Assembly (NCBI RefSeq): GCF_900176255.2
Contig: NZ_FXEG02000006.1
Span: 1-64,000 of the forward strand
Origin: Mycobacterium ahvazicum
GTDB taxonomy: Bacteria; Actinomycetota; Actinomycetes; Mycobacteriales; Mycobacteriaceae
Reading direction: 5' to 3'
DNA: 64,000 nt
Position 1 is the first letter of the stretch. Every line of letters begins with the position of its first letter. The notes beneath the pieces are model-generated. The model had not been told where the DNA came from. It saw only the letters and a list, made by a program, of their open reading frames with translations, and did not search any database. The position numbers were made by a program, and so were the translations under genes. This document shows positions 8,627 through 16,814 of this stretch, in pieces.

Positions 8627-9662
8627 GCTCTGCCACAATATCTTCCAATGCCTCGAGCACTTCATCCACGGTGATTTCTGTCATGGTGCTCCGGTCGATG
8701 TGACGGTGCGGCCCGAATCGGAACCCCCATAGCTCCGGCCGGGTCGGCCCGAAAAGACCGACGCCGGGCACCCGCGCCAGATCGGCGGCGTGCAGCATCG
8801 CGGAGTCGACGCCGAGGAAAAGGTCCGCGTTCGCGACCATGCCCATGGCGAGGTCCAGCGGTAGCCCGAGATAGGGAAAGACGCGCTCGCTCTCGCGCCC
8901 GACGTTGAGTTCCTCGTCGCCCATCCCGACCACCCACGCCACGAAATCACGGTGCCGCGCCAGGAAACGGTCCAGCACATCGATGAACCTGGTTGCGGGC
9001 CAGCGCTTGTCTGTCCAGCCGGCGTCGGCGTGCACCACCATTACCTTGGTACCGGCGGGTAGGGCGGCGCGAATGGACCGGGCTTCGTCCTGCACGGATT
9101 GCGCGAGAGGCACGGGCTGGGCGTAGCTTTCGACGCGCAGCGACGGATCGAACAACCGGGCCAGCTTGAACGTCAGGTCGGCCGAGTGCGGCAGATCTCG
9201 CGGAACGATGATGTCGTAGTCGTCGTCGGTAGGGAAGCCGATACTCATGGTAGGAGCCAGGCGCCGCCACAGGGAACGGGCGAAGATATTCGACGGGATG
9301 TCCCACGGGATGGCGTTGATAAAGACGTCGACGGCGCCGATGTCGGACACCAATTTGTCGTAGTCGAGGGTCCGGCTTGCCTGCCGCCCTATCGGGGGTC
9401 CCCCCGGAGCCGTGCCGGTGATGTCGATCAAACGCGGGCTGACCGCATGGAAGCAGAGGTCGAACGCGTCCTTGGGGCAGATCAATGTGAGTGGCGCGGT
9501 GAACATTTCGGCCAGCGCGCGCAACGTGGGCAGCGTCAGGATGGAGTCCCCGAGCAGGGTGGAGAAGTACACCACCGGGGTGCGTGCCCGCAGCAGGTTG
9601 GCGAGCACGTCGGGCTCAACGTTTGACGTGCGGCCGCCTCGCAGAACTGTGATCTCGTTCAA
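8619..9662 (-). CDS. Glycosyltransferase family 9 (heptosyltransferase-like), copy A
   Basis: A GT-B glycosyltransferase of about 347 residues related to ADP-heptose:LPS heptosyltransferases. The N-terminal half has LGDSILTLPTLRALAEMF, the phosphate-loop region of GT9. The C-terminal half has VVHADAGWTDKRWPATRF and DLFLGVDSAMLHAADLARVPGVGLFGPT, which binds the nucleotide sugar. The frame is open to 9824, but similarity begins near a TTG at 9662 with GGAGG upstream, so that start is preferred though uncertain. It lies just downstream of a paralogue sharing long stretches such as LFDPSLR and ESYAQPVP. Because mycobacteria lack LPS heptose, the acceptor is likely another surface glycan (inference). 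Confidence 0.78.
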   Translation of the reverse strand: MNEITVLRGGRTSNVEPDVLANLLRARTPVVYFSTLLGDSILTLPTLRALAEMFTAPLTLICPKDAFDLCFHAVSPRLIDITGTAPGGPPIGRQASRTLDYDKLVSDIGAVDVFINAIPWDIPSNIFARSLWRRLAPTMSIGFPTDDDYDIIVPRDLPHSADLTFKLARLFDPSLRVESYAQPVPLAQSVQDEARSIRAALPAGTKVMVVHADAGWTDKRWPATRFIDVLDRFLARHRDFVAWVVGMGDEELNVGRESERVFPYLGLPLDLAMGMVANADLFLGVDSAMLHAADLARVPGVGLFGPTRPELWGFRFGPHRHIDRSTMTEITVDEVLEALEDIVAEHV

Positions 9663-9685
9663 CCCGACCAACCTCCAGCGAGAGC

Positions 9686-10705
9686 TTAAACGGCCGGGCC
9701 ATCGCGTCGCACCACAATGTCGTGGTCGACCAGGTCTTCCAACGCAGCCAGCACCGATTCCACGCTGATATCGGCCATTTTGGTCATATCGACGTGCCGG
9801 TGTGGCGCGAACCTGAAACCCCATTGCTTGGCGCGGGTCGCGCCGAAAAGCCCGACGCCGGGCACTCGCGCGAGATCGGCGGCGTGCAGCATGCTGGAAT
9901 CAATCCCGACGAAAAGATCTGCGGTGGCGACCAACCCCATCGTGAGGTCGAGTGGCAGCCCGAGATGCGGGAATACGCGATCGCGGTGCCGGCCGACATT
10001 GAGAGGCTCGTGTCCCATCCCGACCACCCAGGCCACGAAGTCGAGGTGGCGCGCCAGGAACTGATCCAGCAGATCGATGAATCTGGTGACGGGCCAGTGC
10101 TTCTGCGTCCAACGGCTGTCCGCGTGCACGACAAGCACCTTGGCGCCGGCGGGGACCGCGGCCCGGATCGACCGGGCTTGCTCCTGCACGACCGCGGGGA
10201 TGGGCACCGGCTGGGCGTAGCTTTCGATGCGCAGCGACGGATCGAACAGCTGAGCCAGCCTGAATGTCGAGTCCGCGGCGTGACAATCCCCGGTGCGGAT
10301 CACAATGTCGTGGCCGGCGGTGGTGAAGCCGATGCTCGTCGTGGGCGCCAGACGTTGCAGGAGCGGGTGAATGATGATTTCGGACAGCGAGCTCCACGGC
10401 AGCGTGTCGATGAAGACATCGACCGGACCGATCTCCGCCGCTAGTTCGTCGTAATCGGGGGGACGTTCCGGACTTCCCGGCAATGGTGGTGGGCCCATCA
10501 GGGGCAGGCCCGTGACGTCGACCAGTCGCGAGCTTACCTCCCGAAAGCACAGGTCGAATGCGACCTTGGGGCAGATCAATGTGATTGGTGCACTGAACAT
10601 TTCGCCCAGTGCGCGCAGGGTGGGCAATGTCAGCACGGCATCGCCGACATTGGTGACGAAACAAAACGCGGGTCTTTGCGCCTGCAGCAGTTCGCGTAAC
10701 GCCAT
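9686..10705 (-). CDS. Glycosyltransferase family 9 (heptosyltransferase-like), copy B
   Basis: A 339-residue GT9-type transferase, paralogous to the gene immediately downstream. It shows VGDAVLTLPTLRALGEMF, LTLPTLRAL-linked TLICPKVAFDLCF, VVHADSRWTQKHWPVTRF and DLFVGIDSSMLHAADLARVPGVGLFG. ATG 10705 is chosen because copies A and B align from that point; the longer frame to 10936 overlaps the upstream sulfotransferase. It starts 11 bases after that gene's stop. The two copies are similar over most of their length but differ between about residues 70 and 110, suggesting separate donor or acceptor preference (inference). Confidence 0.78.
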   Translation of the reverse strand: MALRELLQAQRPAFCFVTNVGDAVLTLPTLRALGEMFSAPITLICPKVAFDLCFREVSSRLVDVTGLPLMGPPPLPGSPERPPDYDELAAEIGPVDVFIDTLPWSSLSEIIIHPLLQRLAPTTSIGFTTAGHDIVIRTGDCHAADSTFRLAQLFDPSLRIESYAQPVPIPAVVQEQARSIRAAVPAGAKVLVVHADSRWTQKHWPVTRFIDLLDQFLARHLDFVAWVVGMGHEPLNVGRHRDRVFPHLGLPLDLTMGLVATADLFVGIDSSMLHAADLARVPGVGLFGATRAKQWGFRFAPHRHVDMTKMADISVESVLAALEDLVDHDIVVRRDGPAV

Positions 10706-10716
10706 CGATGCCCTGT

Positions 10717-11502
10717 TCAGTTGTAACCGAAGCGCTGCGCCAGGGCATCGACGTGGGACCAGGCCGGGTCGTCGGCGTCGATGCGGGCCCGACTCGTTGG
10801 CGCCGGGCGAAGTGGCGCGAGGTTGCCGGCCTTCCACGGCAGCGGAGCGCCACCACGGTAGAACTGGTTGTCGCCGACCGTCTCGGGGGCATGATGAGCC
10901 AATGCGACCGCGGTGTCGGAAAAACTCAGACCCCACCGCTGCAGGGCGCGGTCGAGGGTCTGCCTGGGCCGAGCCGCAAAGGCTTCGTAGCGCAGCATCA
11001 CCAATTCCGCGTCGTCATCCGTCAGCGGGTCCAGGGAACCTTCCACCAGCGTGAGGGCTTCGGCAACCGTGTCCTTGATCCAGAAGTCCAAATCGGTGCG
11101 CTGGTCTGAATCCCGGTGCAGCAGGTACGAATTCACCACCTCACGCGGATCTCGGAGCACGAACAGGAAGACAGCTTCGGGAAAGCATCGCCGCAGGATC
11201 TCCAGCCGCATCGCATACCTCGGGTTCTTCTCGCCCCAAACCGAGCAGGGCTCGGCAATTTCGCTCATGATCGCCCGCAGGGCCTGGGCCGGGTCGGTCT
11301 TTTCCTGCAAGCGGCGGCGATAATCCTGGTAGCGGCCGCGCTCGAGCAGGAAGGCCGCCAACGTACCCACGACCGGCCCCCCGGACCGGTGGACGTCGAT
11401 CAGATCGATCTCGTCGAAGATCTTGACGTCTTCGTGGTCGTTGAGGAATTGGGTGACGATGGTCAACCCGGACCTCGGCGGCCCGACGACAAACAGCTGC
11501 AC
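10717..11502 (-). CDS. Sulfotransferase-family protein
   Basis: A 261-residue protein beginning MQLFVVGPPRSGLTIVTQFL, the PAPS-binding P-loop of the sulfotransferase fold at its N-terminus. FLFVLRDPREVVNSYLLHRD near residue 125 is the 3'-phosphate-binding segment. It lacks a signal peptide and should act in the cytoplasm. It is the first gene of the - strand island block and probably leads an operon with the two GT9 genes and the DUF4254 gene. It is the last island gene before espL, 53 bases away. The acceptor is unknown. Confidence 0.77.
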   Translation of the reverse strand: MQLFVVGPPRSGLTIVTQFLNDHEDVKIFDEIDLIDVHRSGGPVVGTLAAFLLERGRYQDYRRRLQEKTDPAQALRAIMSEIAEPCSVWGEKNPRYAMRLEILRRCFPEAVFLFVLRDPREVVNSYLLHRDSDQRTDLDFWIKDTVAEALTLVEGSLDPLTDDDAELVMLRYEAFAARPRQTLDRALQRWGLSFSDTAVALAHHAPETVGDNQFYRGGAPLPWKAGNLAPLRPAPTSRARIDADDPAWSHVDALAQRFGYN

Positions 11503-11555
11503 GGCCTGACCGTATCCCCTGAACGGTCGCCCGCTGCAGCAGAATGTCGGTTCGC

Positions 11556-11903
11556 CTAGTCCTCCCCGGCGATCTTCTGCAGCGAATCGACGATCTTGGA
11601 CAGCTTTTCGAACGTCGCCGCCTGGCCGGCCTCGATGCTTGCCGCGGCTTCGGCGCTGGCCTTCGCGAGTGCCTCATTGATGCGCTCCTGCACCGTTTCG
11701 GCACCCAGCCGCAGCAGGCCATCCTCGATGTGAACCTGGGTCACACACATGTCACCGTTGATGACCACCTCGACGGTCTCCGATTCGTCCTTGGCCGTGA
11801 AGGACCCGGTGCCCCTCTGCTTCAAGGCGCCCTCGAGGACGTCGCTGAACTTCTTGAACTCGTCCATCACCGCAGTGGCCTGCGGGTGCTCGTGTGGTTG
11901 CAC
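11556..11903 (-). CDS. espL: EspL, ESX-1 secretion-associated protein
   Basis: A 115-residue protein, the same length as EspL (Rv3880c), with a YbaB-like fold. The shared core is GSFTAKDESETVEVVING, then IEDGLLRLGAETVQERINEAL. EspL is needed for stability of EspB-type substrates and normal ESX-1 activity in other mycobacteria. In M. tuberculosis it lies between espK and espB. Here it lies next to eccE1, with the whole accessory island between it and espB. A 148-base gap separates it from eccE1. Confidence 0.85.
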   Translation of the reverse strand: MQPHEHPQATAVMDEFKKFSDVLEGALKQRGTGSFTAKDESETVEVVINGDMCVTQVHIEDGLLRLGAETVQERINEALAKASAEAAASIEAGQAATFEKLSKIVDSLQKIAGED

Positions 11904-12051
11904 GTCAGATCTTCCTTTGCGTCGGGGATAGCCAGCCTGCCTGGGCGAATGCTTCGGCCACGCAGACTCTTAGTGTAAGGCGGCGCGCGGTACCCCGAAG
12001 ACAGTTAAATACCTGTTCATCTGGGCCAACCGGGTGCCCCGAGCTAAGGCG

Positions 12052-13452
12052 TCAGGAGCCTTCCCGCCTACCGGGCAGCGCGGTCAGATAGCGACTCTCG
12101 TCGGGCTGGGAAACCGGCTGGATCGGCAGTTGGCGGTGCCGCGGGGTGCTGATCACGTTGTTGCGCAGGATCACCCGGTCCACCCCGGAATGCCGGCCCA
12201 GATACGTTGTCGCGTGCGGCCACGACACCTTGGACTCCGGCCCCACTTCGGCGCCGATCAGGTCGGCGAATTCCTGGAAATGCGCTGCGAGCGTGACGGT
12301 TCCGCCGGCGGCCGCCGCACGGACGGCGAATTGCATGAATGCCCGGGCATCACCCAGGTTGATGCTCGCGTCGACATCGTCGAACGGCATGTACACCGGA
12401 TACTCGCTCGCCGTCTCGCCGACCAGTACTCCCGCGGACCCGATCGGCAATTGCCAGTGGCGGCCGGAGACGACGGTCTGGCCTTGCAGCGCGGCACGCT
12501 GCCCACCCGATACGCGCGAAAAGCCGCGCGGCCTTTTCGCCTTCTTCGGTGTGGTGAGCAGCACGGTGGAACGGGGCGCCATCCCGGCAGCGATGCGGAC
12601 CCGGGTGATGGTGTGATCGGCCGGCACCGACCACCACACATCCGGGCCCCCGGGTGCGATGTAGGCGGCGGTGACGTTGTCCTGCCCCTTGATCGTCGAC
12701 CACTTCTCCCGCACGAAGCTGATCTCGGTCGCATGGTCGAAATCGTCGAAACTGCGCGCACATTCGGCATCGACACCGTGGCTGGCCAACCGGTCGGCGA
12801 TCCGCGTGGTCGACGCCACCAGGTAGCGGGCGATACCCGCGACGCCCTCGTCGCGCCGCCGCGCCGACGCCTGGGCCCGTCGCGGATCGGCGCGCATCAC
12901 GATCCAGGTCCGCCGGTACGCCGGCGCCGGGTCACGACCGATCACTTCCCGGTACAAATTCAGCACATCCGGGGACGCGGTCTTGCCGACCCGGTATCCG
13001 GCCGACACCACCTCGGCCTCCAAGTCGGGACAGTGCACCGCGAGCAGCTGCTCCAGCAACCGCGTGTCGACCACGTCGTCGGTGTTCGCCTTCCCGTCGA
13101 CGACCACCGTCGGCGTGAACGGCCGCGGAATGAGCTCGATGACCGCCACCAGCTGCTCGGCTTGCCAGCGCACGGCTACGTGGTCGCCGGGCAGGACGGT
13201 GGCACCGACCTCGGCCTCGGACGGAAGTTCGGGTGACCGGCGATGGCGCAGCAGCCACGCGAACATCGCCACCACCCAGCCGGTGAGCCGCCGGCCGCGG
13301 AAGGTGACCGTCGCGATCACGGCCCCGACCCCTACCAGGGTCGGGCCGGCCCACTCGTAGCGCGTCCCCATGAACAGCAGGATGCACAGCGGAGCCAACA
13401 CGGCCGCCCACACCGCGTGACCGCTGCTGAACCGGAGTCGTAGGGATCGCAT
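12052..13452 (-). CDS. eccE1: EccE1, ESX-1 membrane complex component
   Basis: A 466-residue homologue of EccE1 (Rv3882c). EccE sits at the periphery of the EccB-C-D-E membrane complex and stabilises it. The start is ATG 13452 (MRSLRLRFSSGHAVW), eight bases after the mycP1 stop; the frame is open to 14079 but that part overlaps mycP1. Two N-terminal transmembrane helices lie at about residues 10-50, followed by a large soluble domain with GDHVAVRWQ, ELIPRPFTPTVVVDG and GVAGIARYLVASTTRIADR, nearly identical to EccE1. The C-terminus is intact. Confidence 0.93.
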   Translation of the reverse strand: MRSLRLRFSSGHAVWAAVLAPLCILLFMGTRYEWAGPTLVGVGAVIATVTFRGRRLTGWVVAMFAWLLRHRRSPELPSEAEVGATVLPGDHVAVRWQAEQLVAVIELIPRPFTPTVVVDGKANTDDVVDTRLLEQLLAVHCPDLEAEVVSAGYRVGKTASPDVLNLYREVIGRDPAPAYRRTWIVMRADPRRAQASARRRDEGVAGIARYLVASTTRIADRLASHGVDAECARSFDDFDHATEISFVREKWSTIKGQDNVTAAYIAPGGPDVWWSVPADHTITRVRIAAGMAPRSTVLLTTPKKAKRPRGFSRVSGGQRAALQGQTVVSGRHWQLPIGSAGVLVGETASEYPVYMPFDDVDASINLGDARAFMQFAVRAAAAGGTVTLAAHFQEFADLIGAEVGPESKVSWPHATTYLGRHSGVDRVILRNNVISTPRHRQLPIQPVSQPDESRYLTALPGRREGS

Positions 13453-13460
13453 GGGCGTCG

Positions 13461-14822
13461 TCAGTGCCGTTTCAGGGCTCGCCCGACGAGCGCGGCGAGT
13501 CCCAGCGCGACGATCAAACCCATGACCCCCATCGTGACAGCATCGATCGGCCCGTGATCGGGGCCCGGAACCGGCACCGGAGCCTGAATCGCTTTGACCG
13601 GATCCAACGGCGTCGGCGGGCCGGCCGGGACATCCCAGGTCAGCGCGGCGACCGCGTCGATGATGCCCGCCCCGACGGCATCGTCGACACCACCCCCGGG
13701 GTGGCGTGCGGTCGCGGTGATCCGGTGCATGACCTGCGCCGGCGTCAGGTCCGGGAACTTCTGCCGCACCAGTGCCGCCAGACCCGACACGTACGCCGCC
13801 GCGAACGAGGTTCCCGCGATCGGCACCGGACCCTCCTTGCCCGATAACGCATCCACCGGGTCGCCGCCGGGTCCGAGCGCGATGACGTTGTCGGCGGCCG
13901 CGGCCACACTCACCCACGGTCCGTGCATCGAGAACTCGCTCGGTGCCCCGTTTTGCCCGACACCCCCGACGGTCAGCACCAGCGGTGCGTACCAGGCCGG
14001 CGTGACGATCGTCTGAACCCCTTGCCAGCCGCGGGGATCGGAGGGAATGGCCGCGTCGGGCGGCGGATTCTGCTGGCAATCCCCGCCGACGTTGCCCGCC
14101 GCGACGACGACCACGGCGCCCTTGACGTTGACCGCGTAATTGAGCGCGCCACCCAAGGTGGTCTCGTCGACCTGCTTCTTGGCCTTGAAGCAGGCCGCCT
14201 CGCTGATGTTGATCACGCCGGCGCCCAGATTGGCGGCGTGTACCACCGCGCGGGCCAGGCTGCGGACGGAGCCGGCGGCCGGCGTCGCGTTCGGGTCGCC
14301 CTGGTCGGGTTGGGAATCTTTCGGCTCGAACGCCTCCGACGTCTGGCGCACCGAGACCAACCGGGCGTCGGGTGCGACACCGACGAATCCGTCGGTCAGC
14401 GAGGGCCGCCCGGCGATGATCGACGCGGTCAGCGTCCCGTGCGAGTCACAGTCGGAGAGCCCGTTGCCGTCCTTGACGACGAAGTCGCCGCCCGGATCGG
14501 CCGGAACGCGGGGCGAGGCGTCCACCCCGGTATCGATTACGGCCACCGTGACGCCCGCGCCGGTCGCGAACTTCTGGGCCTGGGTGATCCCCAGGTAGGT
14601 GTTGGGCCACGGTGCATCGTGGAAATTGGTGCCCGGCAGCGATAACGGCGCCTTACAGACACGCTTTTGTTCGAGGGGCTGATCGGGACCCGTCACATCG
14701 GGTGGAACCGCCGTCGAGTCGATCAACGGTGGCGATACCGCCACGGCGGGAGGTGCACTGACCACGGCTAGCATCAACGCCACCGTGATCAGCAAGATAC
14801 GGTGCACCGCCGGACGCTCCAT
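13461..14822 (-). CDS. mycP1: MycP1 mycosin, subtilisin-like protease of ESX-1
   Basis: A 453-residue membrane-anchored serine protease, homologous to Rv3883c, which processes EspB and stabilises the ESX-1 complex. It has an N-terminal signal peptide (about 1-28). The catalytic triad is Asp97 in VAVIDTGVD, His128 in DCDSHGT and Ser339 in AGTSFAAAYVSG. The oxyanion Asn is in VVAAGNVGGD. A C-terminal transmembrane helix at about 430-448 ends in basic RALKRH. It directly precedes eccE1 with an eight-base gap. All catalytic residues are intact. Confidence 0.95.
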   Translation of the reverse strand: MERPAVHRILLITVALMLAVVSAPPAVAVSPPLIDSTAVPPDVTGPDQPLEQKRVCKAPLSLPGTNFHDAPWPNTYLGITQAQKFATGAGVTVAVIDTGVDASPRVPADPGGDFVVKDGNGLSDCDSHGTLTASIIAGRPSLTDGFVGVAPDARLVSVRQTSEAFEPKDSQPDQGDPNATPAAGSVRSLARAVVHAANLGAGVINISEAACFKAKKQVDETTLGGALNYAVNVKGAVVVVAAGNVGGDCQQNPPPDAAIPSDPRGWQGVQTIVTPAWYAPLVLTVGGVGQNGAPSEFSMHGPWVSVAAAADNVIALGPGGDPVDALSGKEGPVPIAGTSFAAAYVSGLAALVRQKFPDLTPAQVMHRITATARHPGGGVDDAVGAGIIDAVAALTWDVPAGPPTPLDPVKAIQAPVPVPGPDHGPIDAVTMGVMGLIVALGLAALVGRALKRH

Positions 14823-14963
14823 TCGTCAGCCCTGTTTCGCCACCGCACTATCCCGGTCGCGGGCCTGCGTGCATCTTAAGCTTTCCCGCTGCGCCGACAA
14901 CGGGTTTCCCGCAACGCTGGCCACCCGCGCGCCCGCGCGCATCGGCTCAGGAATCGGGCCTGA

Positions 14964-16814
14964 TCAAAGCACTATCGGCACATGCTTTTCCGCACACGCG
15001 TCCTTCACCGCCGCAACGACGTCCTGGGTACGGAGCGTTTGCAGATCCTCGACCGTCACCGACCCTTTGTCGACTCGGTGCTGCGCGGCCACCCGCGAGT
15101 CGCGCAATCGTTCCGCGCGCTCAACGACATTGCGCGCGAACCGGCCGTTGTGCATGACGTCGATGCCGTGCTGGCCATCGGGGGCACGATAGGCGCGCAA
15201 TGTCGCGCAGGCGGCGGCCAGCGCCTCGGCGGTGGCGGGGTCGAGAACCGTGGCGCGGGGCTTGCCGTAGCGGACCGCGATTTCCACCAGCTCGTCGGGT
15301 GTGTAGGACTCGAACCGCAGTTTGCGGTTGAACCGGCCCGCCAGACCCGGGTTTACGGTGAGGAATTCGTCGACTTCCTTTTCGTATCCGGCGCCGATGA
15401 AGCAGAAGTCGAACCGGTGCACCTCGAGTGCCACCAGCAGCTGGTTGACCGCCTCCATGCCGATCATGTCCGGCCGACCGTCCTGGTGGCGTTCCACCAG
15501 CGAGTAGAACTCGTCCATGAACAGGATGCGGCCCAGCGACCGGTTGATCAGCTCGTTGGTCTTCGGCCCGGATGCACCGATGTGCTCCCCGCAGAAATCC
15601 GCCCGCTTGACTTCGACGATCTCGGGATGGCGCACGATGCCCAGGCCGGCGTAAATCTTGCCGAGCGCCTCGGCGGTGGTGGTCTTACCGGTTCCGGGCG
15701 GTCCGACCAGCAGCATGTGGTTGGTCTGATTGGCCACCGGCAGGCCCGCCGCCAGACGCAGCGCACGAACCTCGATCTGGTCTTCCAGTTCGGCGACCGC
15801 GCGTTTGACGTCGGCCAATCCCACTTGGTTGTCGAGCAGCGCGCGACCCTCCCGCAGCAGTTCGGTGCGGCGCTCCTGATGCTCCTCTTCCTGTCGCTGC
15901 TGCTCCGACAGCTCGGTGGTCACGTCCCACTTGTTGGTGCGAGAACTGATCGCGTCCTCGTCGGTGACGACCAACTGCAGCGCGGGGTCGGCCAGCGCTT
16001 CCTTGGCCGGCTCGATCAAGGCGCCGTTGATCGTCGCCTTGGACAGCCAGATCTGCGCCTTGGGCTCCTCGCCGAGCTGGCGATGTGCCATCCCGCGCAC
16101 GTAGGCGAGGTCGGCGGCGATCAGCGGGAAGTCGGTGGGATCGACTGCGGTGACCGCGGTTTCGAGGTGCTGACGACGCGTCTCGGTCGGGCCGCCGAAC
16201 CCGGCGCGCAGCTCGACCCGGTCCGTCCATTCCAGCGCGACGCGTGCCTGCCCGAGATGGGCCGCGGCATGGGCCGCCAGCGTGCAAGTGGCCGCGGTCA
16301 CCGCGGACATGATGATCGCCTGCGGTGGCAGGATGGCCGCGGCGACCGAGATGACGTCCGGCCACCGTTGGGTGGCGAACATCAGATACGACTCGATGTA
16401 CTGCTTCCACTGGTGGTTCTCCCAGGTGTCCAGCAGCGTCGAATCCCCCAGCAGCGCTTCGGCTTTCTCGTATTGGCGATCGTCGATGAGCGCACTCGCC
16501 AGCGCCAGGCCGGCATGCGAGGCCTCGGTCACCGAAATCGACAGATACGGCCCGGCTTTGATCGGGGCGGACAGACGCGCCCCGATCCGGTTGGTCTCCC
16601 GGTGCAGCCGGCCGCCGTAGTTGTAGAGCTGTTCGATGGTCGACAACGCCTCGTCACCCGCGGCGATCCGGCCCAGCCACGCGTCGGCCATCGACGGGTC
16701 GACTTCGGTTGCCTCTCGGAACCGGGCCGCGGCCGCGGCGGGATCGCTGTCGAGCAACGCCATCGCCGCGTCGAAGTACTTTCGCGCGGCGGCCGGCGTC
16801 GTGCTGCTGGTCAT
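14964..16814 (-). CDS. eccA2: EccA2, ESX-2 AAA+ ATPase
   Basis: A 616-residue cytosolic AAA+ ATPase homologous to Rv3884c. EccA proteins are thought to dissociate PE/PPE substrates from their EspG chaperones. The N-terminal half is a TPR-like helical domain (about 1-280). The C-terminal CbxX/CfqX-type ATPase domain has Walker A GPPGTGKT at 371-378 and Walker B ILFMDEF near 430-436. The start codon overlaps the eccE2 stop by four bases. It is the last gene of the ESX-2 operon, 141 bases upstream of mycP1. Confidence 0.93.
   Translation of the reverse strand: MTSSTTPAAARKYFDAAMALLDSDPAAAAARFREATEVDPSMADAWLGRIAAGDEALSTIEQLYNYGGRLHRETNRIGARLSAPIKAGPYLSISVTEASHAGLALASALIDDRQYEKAEALLGDSTLLDTWENHQWKQYIESYLMFATQRWPDVISVAAAILPPQAIIMSAVTAATCTLAAHAAAHLGQARVALEWTDRVELRAGFGGPTETRRQHLETAVTAVDPTDFPLIAADLAYVRGMAHRQLGEEPKAQIWLSKATINGALIEPAKEALADPALQLVVTDEDAISSRTNKWDVTTELSEQQRQEEEHQERRTELLREGRALLDNQVGLADVKRAVAELEDQIEVRALRLAAGLPVANQTNHMLLVGPPGTGKTTTAEALGKIYAGLGIVRHPEIVEVKRADFCGEHIGASGPKTNELINRSLGRILFMDEFYSLVERHQDGRPDMIGMEAVNQLLVALEVHRFDFCFIGAGYEKEVDEFLTVNPGLAGRFNRKLRFESYTPDELVEIAVRYGKPRATVLDPATAEALAAACATLRAYRAPDGQHGIDVMHNGRFARNVVERAERLRDSRVAAQHRVDKGSVTVEDLQTLRTQDVVAAVKDACAEKHVPIVL

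Noticed and set aside
12052..14079. eccE1 starting at 14079 (675 residues)
   Set aside because: The extra 209 residues overlap mycP1 on the same strand and have no similarity to EccE; ATG 13452 fits the family.
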